Virus record (IMG/VR): IMGVR_UViG_3300004463_000262
Location: 1 to 64,000 of that record
DNA length: 64,000 nucleotides
Source of the DNA: a virus
Reading direction: 5' to 3' (one strand)
Position 1 is the stretch's first letter, and the number at the start of each line of letters is the position of its first letter. A model generated the notes under the pieces. The model was given only the letters and a program-made list of their open reading frames with translations. It was not told the DNA's origin and ran no database searches. The position numbers and the translations under genes are program-made. Shown here in pieces: positions 44,291-52,263 of the stretch.

Positions 44291-44320
44291 TTGACAGTCT
44301 GGTTATATTTTTGCTATAAT
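44291..44320 (+). promoter_or_regulatory. Promoter of RuvC-like gene
   Basis: TTGACA (44291-44296), 18-nt spacer, TGC-TATAAT (44315-44320). Confidence 0.75.
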
Positions 44321-44345
44321 AAACCCATACGAGGTAAAATTGTAA

Positions 44346-44933
44346 GTGATAGTTGTGGGTATAGACGGCGGGATGGTGCGTCTAGGTTTAGCTGCCGTAG
44401 AAGGACATCCTAATAATCAGGTAGATCTTCTTTCGTATGATCTAATTGAAAACCCCAGAGGGGAAGAGAAGTACAATGCTTTTCTTGCCGCTGGCATCAC
44501 CCGTATCACCAATACATTTCCTCGATTCTTAGATCAGATTAGACCAGACTTCATTGTCTCTGAGACTATCCCGGTGGGCAAACTTGGCTCCAGTGATAGT
44601 CAGGTGGTCGCAGCGGTAACCACGTGTCGTGTGATAGCCATCCAATTTGGCATACCTTGGCATAATATCGCTGCGAATACGGTTAAAGTGATCAATACTT
44701 CTGATGGCCGAGCATCCAAGACATTGATTAGGAACACTATGCTCTATATGTTTCCTGAGATTGCTGAGGCTCATGCAAAAGCCAAGAAGGATCAGAAGAA
44801 AGCAGGACTAAAGAGACGACCAGGACTTGCGCAGGATTACTTTGATGCAATAGCTGTAGCTGTTGCAGGGTACCGGCAATTCCACATGGAGATAAATGAA
44901 ACAGAAGCGATGCAAGAAATGCAGAAAGCTTAA
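44346..44933 (+). CDS. RuvC-like Holliday-junction resolvase
   Basis: A 195-residue protein of the RuvC/RNase H-fold family: VVGIDGG (Asp7), IVSETIPVG (Glu), and DYFDAIAVAVAG (Asp near residue 167). These are the acidic residues that bind metal and cut four-way junctions. GTG start with GAGGT upstream and a promoter at 44291. Likely resolves branched DNA before packaging. Confidence 0.8.
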   Translation: MIVVGIDGGMVRLGLAAVEGHPNNQVDLLSYDLIENPRGEEKYNAFLAAGITRITNTFPRFLDQIRPDFIVSETIPVGKLGSSDSQVVAAVTTCRVIAIQFGIPWHNIAANTVKVINTSDGRASKTLIRNTMLYMFPEIAEAHAKAKKDQKKAGLKRRPGLAQDYFDAIAVAVAGYRQFHMEINETEAMQEMQKA

Positions 44934-45426
44934 GCGAGAAACCCTTTTCTCTTTAGGAAAGGGAGGGCGGAACAATACTTGTCGATCATGTAACTATGAT
45001 GGACTAACCGCTACGGACAAACACAAGATATTGCGTGAAGCATATCGGAATTACCTTTCTTGGAAAGATCTACTTATCTACGGCGGCGGTAGTGATTCTC
45101 CAGTAAAGGATCGAGAGGCACTAGAAACAATCACTCATACAGTCCCGAAGGAACCGGGCAGTGAAGAGTACATTGAGATTTCGATCTCGTTCTATGATCT
45201 AGAACGGGCATTGAAGAGCTTCCAAGGCGAGATCCAGAGAGAAGGTACGGTTCTATCGAAGAGAAAGGAAGAAGCATTCTATCTCAATGTCATTCGTGAC
45301 ATGTTGCAGAGAGATGTGGCCCAGAAAATGGGCATCACTACGGTATCTGTGGGTCAATACGTGGATCAATCGATGTTGCAGTTGGTCAGTTATTACTTTG
45401 GTGAAGACAATGGTGCAACACTATAA
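44896..45426 (+). CDS. Zinc-finger/HTH regulator-like protein
   Basis: A 176-residue protein. N-terminal CKKCRKLKRETLF...CRSCNYD is a zinc finger. The C-terminus (VIRDMLQRDVAQKMGITTVSVGQYVDQ) is a sigma region-4-like helix-turn-helix. It overlaps the RuvC-like gene by 38 nt. Transcription regulator is the best guess; a hairpin TGTCCG/CGGACA lies directly after its stop. Confidence 0.6.
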   Translation: MKQKRCKKCRKLKRETLFSLGKGGRNNTCRSCNYDGLTATDKHKILREAYRNYLSWKDLLIYGGGSDSPVKDREALETITHTVPKEPGSEEYIEISISFYDLERALKSFQGEIQREGTVLSKRKEEAFYLNVIRDMLQRDVAQKMGITTVSVGQYVDQSMLQLVSYYFGEDNGATL

Positions 45427-45456
45427 TGTCCGCAATACGGACACGTAATAAATGAC

Positions 45457-45795
45457 ATGCCGAGAACACCTTACACCACAAGAAAAGAAGTCCTGGTAGA
45501 TCTACCAGAGTTCGATGCATCGCGCACTGATTACTCCGATATGGAGTTAACCATGTATGCTGATCAGATGTTGCGCGAGGCGGGTGCTACCGAAGAATGT
45601 CAATTCCTGTTCCAGGAGCACATCGATCCTCGATGGCGAAAAGAAGTCGCGCCTACTGAGGGTACACCGGATGCCGCCATTACATTTAGTCTCTCACCAG
45701 ATGGGCAGACGATGTATAATCGCCAGCATCCGCAAGGCCGCAAGGTGAATAGCGACCAGCAAAGAAAATCTAATGGGGCGTCTTATTACAGGTAA
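45457..45795 (+). CDS. Protein with HPQGRK...ASYYR tail, paralog 2
   Basis: A 112-residue acidic protein starting MPRTPY and ending SLSPDGQTMYNRQHPQGRK..QRKSNGASYYR, the same tail as the 43808 protein. The pair may act together or be tail/head assembly factors; no function known. Confidence 0.55.
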   Translation: MPRTPYTTRKEVLVDLPEFDASRTDYSDMELTMYADQMLREAGATEECQFLFQEHIDPRWRKEVAPTEGTPDAAITFSLSPDGQTMYNRQHPQGRKVNSDQQRKSNGASYYR

Positions 45796-45823
45796 GTAGG
45801 GTGGGGAATAAGGAGAATAACCT

Positions 45824-46030
45824 ATGCCTTGTATGAAAGATTACGGGAAGACTTGGGATTATCAGAGAGGTTGTTATCCTCATGTCAGAATGGTGTTAGT
45901 CACAAGGGATGGCTATTCTAAGTTTGAGATGAAGGAAATGCCTCCACCGGAATTTTGTAAAGTGATTGTGGGCACGCATACTTTTGGTATAGACGAAAGA
46001 CGAATTAGATTTGTGAGGGAAGATGGCTAA
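45824..46030 (+). CDS. Small protein before terminase
   Basis: A 68-residue beta-rich protein (MPCMKDYGKTWDYQ...RIRFVREDG) preceded by AAGGAG. Overlaps the small terminase gene by 8 nt. Unknown. Confidence 0.5.
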   Translation: MPCMKDYGKTWDYQRGCYPHVRMVLVTRDGYSKFEMKEMPPPEFCKVIVGTHTFGIDERRIRFVREDG

Positions 46031-46622
46031 GAATTCGCTCGCTGTGATTGGAGAACAGTTGCCGCTCAAGACAGAGCCACGTTGTCTTGTGTGTCAGTCG
46101 GCTCATAGGACTACCATTGACAAGTTGCTGGCTCTTCAGTTCTCGTACAAGAGCGTGGCTGAAGAATTGATGACCCTTGATCCTGATTTCAAGGACAAGG
46201 ATTTAGACACAGTTAGAAAGAATGTCTCTCGCCACAGTCAGAATCATGTAGATATTCGGAGCAAGGCTATCCGTCGTCAGGTCGAGCAGCGTGCTAGAGA
46301 ACAAGGCATGCTCATTGATTCAGTCGAGGGAAAGATTACTTCAGGTCGTGCTCTTCTCGACACCCTGATTTCACAAGCGCAGGAACAACTTGCAAATCCT
46401 GACGCAAGGGTTAGATACGCAGACGCTATCGAGGCAGTCAAGCTCCTGGAAGATGTTCAAAAGGCAGAGTTCCAGACGCAGCTAGAGGTTCTTCAGCGTC
46501 AGGTTTGGGCAATCTCGGAGGCAGTTAGGAACAAGGTTCCCGCCGCGCTCCACCCAGCCATTGTAGAAGAGGCTCGTAGGCTGTTTGATAATGAGCCACT
46601 AGAGATTGAGAAGAAGAAATGA
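46023..46622 (+). CDS. Putative small terminase subunit
   Basis: A 199-residue protein. A Cys pair (CLVCQSAHR) and helix-turn-helix-like N-terminal region (TTIDKLLALQFSYKSVAEEL) are followed by a long helical, coiled-coil region. This is the layout of small terminase subunits that bind the packaging site. It lies about 650 nt upstream of the large subunit. Assignment is by position and layout. Confidence 0.55.
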   Translation: MAKNSLAVIGEQLPLKTEPRCLVCQSAHRTTIDKLLALQFSYKSVAEELMTLDPDFKDKDLDTVRKNVSRHSQNHVDIRSKAIRRQVEQRAREQGMLIDSVEGKITSGRALLDTLISQAQEQLANPDARVRYADAIEAVKLLEDVQKAEFQTQLEVLQRQVWAISEAVRNKVPAALHPAIVEEARRLFDNEPLEIEKKK

Positions 46623-46927
46623 TAGATCTGCATGACTATGAAGCGGAGTTGATCATCTCCGCAGTGCAGATAGTTCAGCAGAAGTACGCACACAAAGAGG
46701 CAACCGGTGACAACCTGTTACGTCTTCATAATGAATTGGTTGATAGGCTAGAGGATCTAGGTTTTGGTGTTACCGTGGATGTCACGCCCTGTATGGCAGG
46801 AGAGTGGGCCACAGTTAGTATCGATTCCCGTCTAGATCCTGAGCCATTCGATGCTGAGAAGAAGAGATGGGAGGTTCAGCATCGAGACAGTCACCATCAG
46901 GCCGATCAGATTGAGGGATTGAGTTAA
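46619..46927 (+). CDS. Small protein of packaging block
   Basis: A 102-residue acidic alpha/beta protein (MIDLHDYEAELIISAVQ...) with no recognised motif. ATG overlaps the previous stop (ATGA). Confidence 0.5.
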   Translation: MIDLHDYEAELIISAVQIVQQKYAHKEATGDNLLRLHNELVDRLEDLGFGVTVDVTPCMAGEWATVSIDSRLDPEPFDAEKKRWEVQHRDSHHQADQIEGLS

Positions 46928-46928
46928 T

Positions 46929-47180
46929 ATGGGCTACCCTATGACATGGAAGAGGGTTATCAATCGAAACGGTTTGGCTGATGGAGACTACATGTCTCCA
47001 CCAAAAAAGTATGCCAAACGAGTTAATATTGGTGACCTAGCTGGTGCTGATGATAGTGATGCGTTCTATAGACAGATGTGGCCTCATATCATTGAGAGAA
47101 TAAAGGAATATGAAAATTCGGCCCGTATGTTAGCGGGAGATATCCGTCGATTAGAGGAAGATACTCTTGATGAACAATGA
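46929..47180 (+). CDS. Small protein of packaging block
   Basis: An 83-residue protein (MGYPMTWKRVINRNGL...) with a helical, charged C-terminal half. Starts 1 nt after the previous stop and overlaps the next tiny frame. Unknown. Confidence 0.5.
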   Translation: MGYPMTWKRVINRNGLADGDYMSPPKKYAKRVNIGDLAGADDSDAFYRQMWPHIIERIKEYENSARMLAGDIRRLEEDTLDEQ

Positions 47181-47268
47181 ACAGGCTATTTGCTCTAGGA
47201 TTGTGCGTCAAACTGAGATAGATCCAGATGTTGTAGCTGCTGTGCTTAAAGCATACATGGAGATCTAA
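47170..47268 (+). CDS. 32-residue peptide before terL
   Basis: A short frame (MNNEQAICSRIVRQTEIDP...) whose stop TAA overlaps the ATG of the large terminase (TAATG). Tight placement supports translation, perhaps coupling to terL. Confidence 0.4.
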   Translation: MNNEQAICSRIVRQTEIDPDVVAAVLKAYMEI

Positions 47269-49226
47269 TGGCTCAAATACCCGATCTGATCGAGCAGTTT
47301 AGTGGCGCGATCATCAAGGAAAAGGTAGACATCATCACGTTTGCTGAGGATGTTAGGTTCCTTGGTCGCAGACTTTATCCACGCCAGCGTACTTTGCTGA
47401 AGATCATCTTCCTTATGGATCTGGACGACTACGATAAGGCTGTGATAGCTGAGTGGGAAGATCCAGATGGCGAGGTTACGCTCTGTCCGAAGGTCTATGA
47501 TCGGATTGATTACCTCAAGGATAAGGGTTATCCACACTTTCGTACCATCCAACTAGTCGGAGGACGACGTTCTTCTAAGGGTTATTTGACGGCTATCATC
47601 GTCGCCTACCAAGCCTACCTAGCCACACTACATGAGGATCTTCACAAGGAATACAACATCCCTTCTGGTAAGGAAATCTATTTCAACATCATCGCGGATT
47701 CTCTTGATCAGGCAAAGGCCCATCAGTTTTCAGACGCAGCCGATGCCGTCATGGATACAAAGCCCTTCCAGAAGCAGCGTTTGTACGGCAAGCTGCTAGC
47801 CGAGTCTCTAAGTATTAACACTCCAGGAGATAAGAGGCGAGTCCAGGAGTTGCGTGCCGCAGGGATGAAGATCGAGCGTGACATGGGATCGCTGATCGTC
47901 AAGGCTAATGGTACTAACTCGAAGACTATTCGAGGGTCGGCTAGTATGATCTTCATCTTCGATGAGATGGCCCATCTAGTAGCGGGCGAATCTCGCATGT
48001 CTGATGAAGAGCTATGGAAAGCTGCCGTCCCGTCAGTAAACCAGTTCCGTGAAGAAGGTATGATCTTCGCTAATTCTTCGCCCTACCAGAAGCTAGGCAA
48101 GTTCTATGAGCTTTACGAGCAGTCTATGAAGTTAGATCCTCCTGAGGATGGCAAGCCAGAATTCCCTGACCAGATTATGATTCAGTTCCCATCGTGGGCA
48201 TTGTATGAGGATTGGGAAAAGTATGACATGCCTATCCCTGCTGCATTGCCACCTGAAGAGGATTCAATCATGCGGTATGAAGAGCAGCGTGATCCTGTAG
48301 CATTCAAGGTGGAGAACCGAGCACAGTTTGCTGAAGTTGAAGACGCTTTCTTGCGTCCTGAGCTTGTAGATCGCATGTTCGATCCAGGTTTCAATGAATC
48401 TACCCTAGGTCATGAGGTTCGACCTACTGCTGGTGCCTCGGTTTGGGTCAAGTACAAGGGCCATGGCGACCCGGCATCCGTGGGAGCCAACTTTGGCCTT
48501 GCTATTGGCCACGTTGAAGAGATCATGAATGAAGACACAGAGATTCTAGAACCACATGTGGTCTTTGATTTCATTGATGCGTTTTATCCCGAAGACTTTA
48601 GAGATCCCGCATTCCCTGATCATCCAGGTACCATCGATTGGCTCGAAGTTATCCCTACTATTACTCAGTTGATCAATAACTTCCGTCCATTCGAGTGGAC
48701 GTTTGACCAGTTCGATTCCACCATGGCTATTCAGCAGCTTACAGAGAACCTGCGCAAAATGAATATCCAGGACACCATTGTCTATGAGAAGCCTGCATAT
48801 GCTAAGCTAAACCTTAGGCGAGCATACAATTTCCGTGCAGCATTAAACCTTGGCCGCGTTCACGCGCCACACCCCGAAACTTATAACCCGATAGCGACAA
48901 AGAACCCTATTGAGTTAGTGCGAAATGAACTTAAGTACCTTGTTGAGAAGAATGGCAAGGTAGATAAGCAGACTATTGGCCCCGTCAAGACGAAGGATAT
49001 TGCCGACTGTCTGATGGAGGTCACCGACGCATTGATTGGTGACTCTCTAGGATCAATCTATGATCTTGGTATGACCCCAGCCCTAGGTATGCAAGTCAAC
49101 CCTGTGGGTATGGTAATAGGCAATACTAACAGCTTCTCAGAACTACGAGAATGGTCTGATAGAAGAAGGATGGGTAAGCCTGTGAGGATGCCGGGACGTA
49201 GCATTGATCGCAGTAGGAAACACTAG
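47268..49226 (+). CDS. Terminase large subunit
   Basis: A 652-residue DNA-packaging motor. The ATPase part has a Walker A-like GGRRSSKGYLT (about residues 97-107) and Walker B FIFDEMAHL. The C-terminal nuclease part has VVFDFIDAFYP (Asp) and FDQFDST. It cuts concatemeric DNA and pumps it into the prohead through the portal encoded at 52235. Confidence 0.85.
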   Translation: MAQIPDLIEQFSGAIIKEKVDIITFAEDVRFLGRRLYPRQRTLLKIIFLMDLDDYDKAVIAEWEDPDGEVTLCPKVYDRIDYLKDKGYPHFRTIQLVGGRRSSKGYLTAIIVAYQAYLATLHEDLHKEYNIPSGKEIYFNIIADSLDQAKAHQFSDAADAVMDTKPFQKQRLYGKLLAESLSINTPGDKRRVQELRAAGMKIERDMGSLIVKANGTNSKTIRGSASMIFIFDEMAHLVAGESRMSDEELWKAAVPSVNQFREEGMIFANSSPYQKLGKFYELYEQSMKLDPPEDGKPEFPDQIMIQFPSWALYEDWEKYDMPIPAALPPEEDSIMRYEEQRDPVAFKVENRAQFAEVEDAFLRPELVDRMFDPGFNESTLGHEVRPTAGASVWVKYKGHGDPASVGANFGLAIGHVEEIMNEDTEILEPHVVFDFIDAFYPEDFRDPAFPDHPGTIDWLEVIPTITQLINNFRPFEWTFDQFDSTMAIQQLTENLRKMNIQDTIVYEKPAYAKLNLRRAYNFRAALNLGRVHAPHPETYNPIATKNPIELVRNELKYLVEKNGKVDKQTIGPVKTKDIADCLMEVTDALIGDSLGSIYDLGMTPALGMQVNPVGMVIGNTNSFSELREWSDRRRMGKPVRMPGRSIDRSRKH

Positions 49227-49276
49227 AGAATCGGCGTTACAATATTTGCTTGCACAGCAGGAGGGTAATTAGGGAG

Positions 49277-50176
49277 ATGATCATCGAAGAAGCGGGTAAA
49301 CTCTACCATATTGATGAAGAAACGGGCTTGGTCACCGAAGCTAGCATTATGGATGAAGAAACTGAATCCATTGTTGGTGAGTATAGGATCGGAGATCGTG
49401 TAGAAGTCCTAGGCCATGCGGGAGAGATCATTAGTATCATTCCGAGTATCTATGGCGCAGCCTATGGTGTCAAATTTGATGGCGGTGACGTAGATGAGTT
49501 CGGTGAGACACAGTTGAAGCGATCTTCTGTAGAAAAGAAGACGTATGAGTCACCGATCATGGAAGTCTTTGGTCGTTATGAAGACTACCAGGAGCTACCT
49601 ACCTATACAGAGGATGAGATTGAATCGAAGGAAGCTGAAGCACGATGGCTTAACCTTCAGGCTCGACAACTTCAAGAGGCTCATGCACAGCATGGTGTAA
49701 CTCGTGATCCTAAGCTTGATGAGATCGTCCTAACTACTTCTTCTGACATCAAGGACATCCAGGAGATCCGTACGAACGCAGGGCTAGAATCGAACCAGCG
49801 CTATCTCTCTTCTTTCAACAAGTATAAGCTGGCCGAAGAGATTGATTCAGGCGCGGTGATGGGTGGATCTGATGACGCATCGTGGCTTTACACTGAGACA
49901 GATGACCTAGAGACAGTTGAAACTACTGACACAGACCTAGCTGTACGAGCTACAGAGGTCGTGGCTTTCTTGTCTCGTGAGCAGCTTGAAGATGATGAGT
50001 TCATGCGTGTCGCTGGCGCTTATCAGTATGAGTATCTCCAGATGGATGAAGAACAGAGGGGCATGTTTGATCGATTGCTTGCTGATGCTCGCTCTGCCAG
50101 ACTGAAGGAACTTCCCACAGAGACTAAGACAGCTTCGACGTTCAATCTGGATGACGCTACGGATATCTATCTGTAA
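49277..50176 (+). CDS. Head-associated protein, unknown
   Basis: A 299-residue acidic protein between terminase and portal. Residues about 35-75 look like a small beta-barrel (GEYRIGDRVEVLGHAGEIISI...YGVKFDGG), reminiscent of SH3-like domains; the rest is helical. ATG 49277 follows AGGGAG; an upstream in-frame start would add 9 residues. A virion or packaging-associated role is likely. Confidence 0.5.
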   Translation: MIIEEAGKLYHIDEETGLVTEASIMDEETESIVGEYRIGDRVEVLGHAGEIISIIPSIYGAAYGVKFDGGDVDEFGETQLKRSSVEKKTYESPIMEVFGRYEDYQELPTYTEDEIESKEAEARWLNLQARQLQEAHAQHGVTRDPKLDEIVLTTSSDIKDIQEIRTNAGLESNQRYLSSFNKYKLAEEIDSGAVMGGSDDASWLYTETDDLETVETTDTDLAVRATEVVAFLSREQLEDDEFMRVAGAYQYEYLQMDEEQRGMFDRLLADARSARLKELPTETKTASTFNLDDATDIYL

Positions 50177-50185
50177 GGGGGCATC

Positions 50186-51961
50186 ATGTATGACCTAACC
50201 GCTAGCGAGAAAGCTAACAAGATCGCTCTCTTGCTTGTACATGAGAGATATTCTAAGCAACTGGCACCCTTTGTAAAGAACAGCAAGACTCGTTACGACT
50301 ACGTGCAGGACACTGTAGCAAAGATCATTAATGAGATCTGTAAAGAGACTGGTGCGGATGTTGATTGGGTAACTGATCGTTTCTCCGCTCTTGATGCTGT
50401 GTTAGTTGACAACAAGAATGTTAAGCATGAAGAACTAGACTCTAAGCCTGATGGCCCCTACACTACTAACTCTGAGGCTACGATTGAAGGAATCAAGAGT
50501 ACTGATGTAGCTGATCGTGGTGATGTCCCTGGTGCTGGACGGGAAGAAGCTCTCAAGGCTGATGCTACTCAGGATCTCAACGAGGAAACTGCATCCGAGA
50601 CTGGTGAGACAGAGGTTGATAACAAGACTGCTGCATTATTGAAAGAGGCGATGACTTCTCGTGACTTTCGATTGATTGCGGGTATTCTTGCACAGACTGG
50701 TGCGGATCAGAACATGATCGAAGCTTTTGCTCAGGCATTGGGACAGACTAACCCGATGTTTGACTATGAACGATTCGTTGCAGCCGCACAAGGATCTCCA
50801 ATGAGTGGACGCGATGCTCCAGGTTACCGTCCTTACTCCTGCTTTCGATGCGGCGATGAGTTAGACGAGACTGTCAAAAACAGCAAGGTTTGTCTAAGCT
50901 GCAACCATGAATTGCTTAAGCTGGCTCTCCCTCAGCCCGATGGTACTGATGGTACGATGGGTATAGGTGCTGGCGCAGAAGGGCCAGGGGTTCAGGAGTT
51001 ACCCCAGCCGGTAAACCCTAATATCCCATACGCCTGCAAGATTTGCGGCGCTGAGGGTGAGCAAGAGGAAATTCTTGCGCACATTAACCGTGATCATGCG
51101 GACGTATTGCAACGTCAGCAGGAGATGTCTACTGACAATATGGGTCAGGACAACCTCGGTGTTACCGCCCCTTTAGCTAGTACTAAAGAGTTACCTGTCC
51201 CTCTTCAGGGCACATTGGGGTGGGAGAAATGGCCCTCGAATAATGAGTTGCTTCAGCGTGTTGCCGAGCTTCTTGAGACACATCCTGAGATAGCAACAGA
51301 GCTTGAAGCATTGATCCAGCAGCTAGGCATCACACCTACAGCTAAGACAGCAGATGTTCCTCAGCCAACAGATCAATCAGCAGAGGTTCAACCTCTTCCT
51401 GAAAACCCTGGAGATAGATTTGATGAATACGTGCAGCGCCTAGCGGAGACGGCAGCAGCACGTAAATTCTCACAGTTGACCGACGAGGATATTCATTCTA
51501 TCTCTAGCCAAATTGCTCAGTCTCCTGATGACATCAAGAATGCAATCAAGATCGTTGCAGTCTTTGGTGATCAAGTAGGAGTGAATGGTCAGCTAGGTGG
51601 AGATCCCTCAGCACCCGAAGGATACGAAGAGGTACCCGCGCAGGGATTAAGTGGTCAGCAGAATACACATGATGCGCTCGTGCCTACAGATTTGATTCTA
51701 CAACAGGTAGCTAGCGATCTAAACATGTCTCCTGATCTAGCCTACAACATGGTTAAGGATAAGTACGGAGCAGATCTCCCCGACAAGTATCATGCAAGTA
51801 TCAGTGGACAAGTCCACTACTATCTACCTTCTGGAATGGCTATGAATCAGCAGCAGCCGCAGAATCCAGAGGTCGGCCCTGCCGCGCCGCCTGCATCACA
51901 GCTTCAGCCAATGCAACAACCCATGCAGCAGCCGCAGAAGCCAATGCAACCCACGATGTAA
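50186..51961 (+). CDS. Large zinc-containing head-region protein
   Basis: A 591-residue protein with two Cys clusters: CFRCGDELDE...CLSCNHE (about residue 212) and a C2H2-like CKICGAEGEQEEILAHINRDH (about 285). The C-terminus is Pro/Gln-rich (QPMQQPQKPMQPTM), like the portal's tail. GGGGG precedes the ATG. It may be a scaffold, protease-linked or internal head protein; no family recognised. Confidence 0.45.
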   Translation: MYDLTASEKANKIALLLVHERYSKQLAPFVKNSKTRYDYVQDTVAKIINEICKETGADVDWVTDRFSALDAVLVDNKNVKHEELDSKPDGPYTTNSEATIEGIKSTDVADRGDVPGAGREEALKADATQDLNEETASETGETEVDNKTAALLKEAMTSRDFRLIAGILAQTGADQNMIEAFAQALGQTNPMFDYERFVAAAQGSPMSGRDAPGYRPYSCFRCGDELDETVKNSKVCLSCNHELLKLALPQPDGTDGTMGIGAGAEGPGVQELPQPVNPNIPYACKICGAEGEQEEILAHINRDHADVLQRQQEMSTDNMGQDNLGVTAPLASTKELPVPLQGTLGWEKWPSNNELLQRVAELLETHPEIATELEALIQQLGITPTAKTADVPQPTDQSAEVQPLPENPGDRFDEYVQRLAETAAARKFSQLTDEDIHSISSQIAQSPDDIKNAIKIVAVFGDQVGVNGQLGGDPSAPEGYEEVPAQGLSGQQNTHDALVPTDLILQQVASDLNMSPDLAYNMVKDKYGADLPDKYHASISGQVHYYLPSGMAMNQQQPQNPEVGPAAPPASQLQPMQQPMQQPQKPMQPTM

Positions 51962-51978
51962 AACGAGGGCAACGAGAG

Positions 51979-52263
51979 TTGTCATTCAGCAATACAAGAA
52001 ACTATAAGAAGAGCTTGATCCCGAATCGTTGTGAGATTCCTGGTTGTGATTTCACAGCATTCGTGACTAGGCATCGCATCAAGCCAGGTAGGAAAGGTGG
52101 CAAATACATAGCCGGAAATGTTATAGGGCTTTGTCCTAACTGTCACATTCTAGCTGAACAAGGTGTGTTTTCACAATATGAATTGTTCCAGATCGTACAA
52201 TATAGATTACAACAAGAACAAGTTGGGGGATTAGATGGATCTATTGAAGCAGGGGGAGCTTGA
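51979..52263 (+). CDS. HNH endonuclease in packaging block
   Basis: A 94-residue HNH protein: CEIPGCDFTAFVTRHRIKPGRKGG...GNVIGLCPNCH, with the catalytic His in RHRI and a Cys4 zinc site. HNH proteins next to terminase genes can be needed for cos-type packaging or be homing enzymes. It overlaps the portal start by 29 nt. Confidence 0.75.
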   Translation: MSFSNTRNYKKSLIPNRCEIPGCDFTAFVTRHRIKPGRKGGKYIAGNVIGLCPNCHILAEQGVFSQYELFQIVQYRLQQEQVGGLDGSIEAGGA

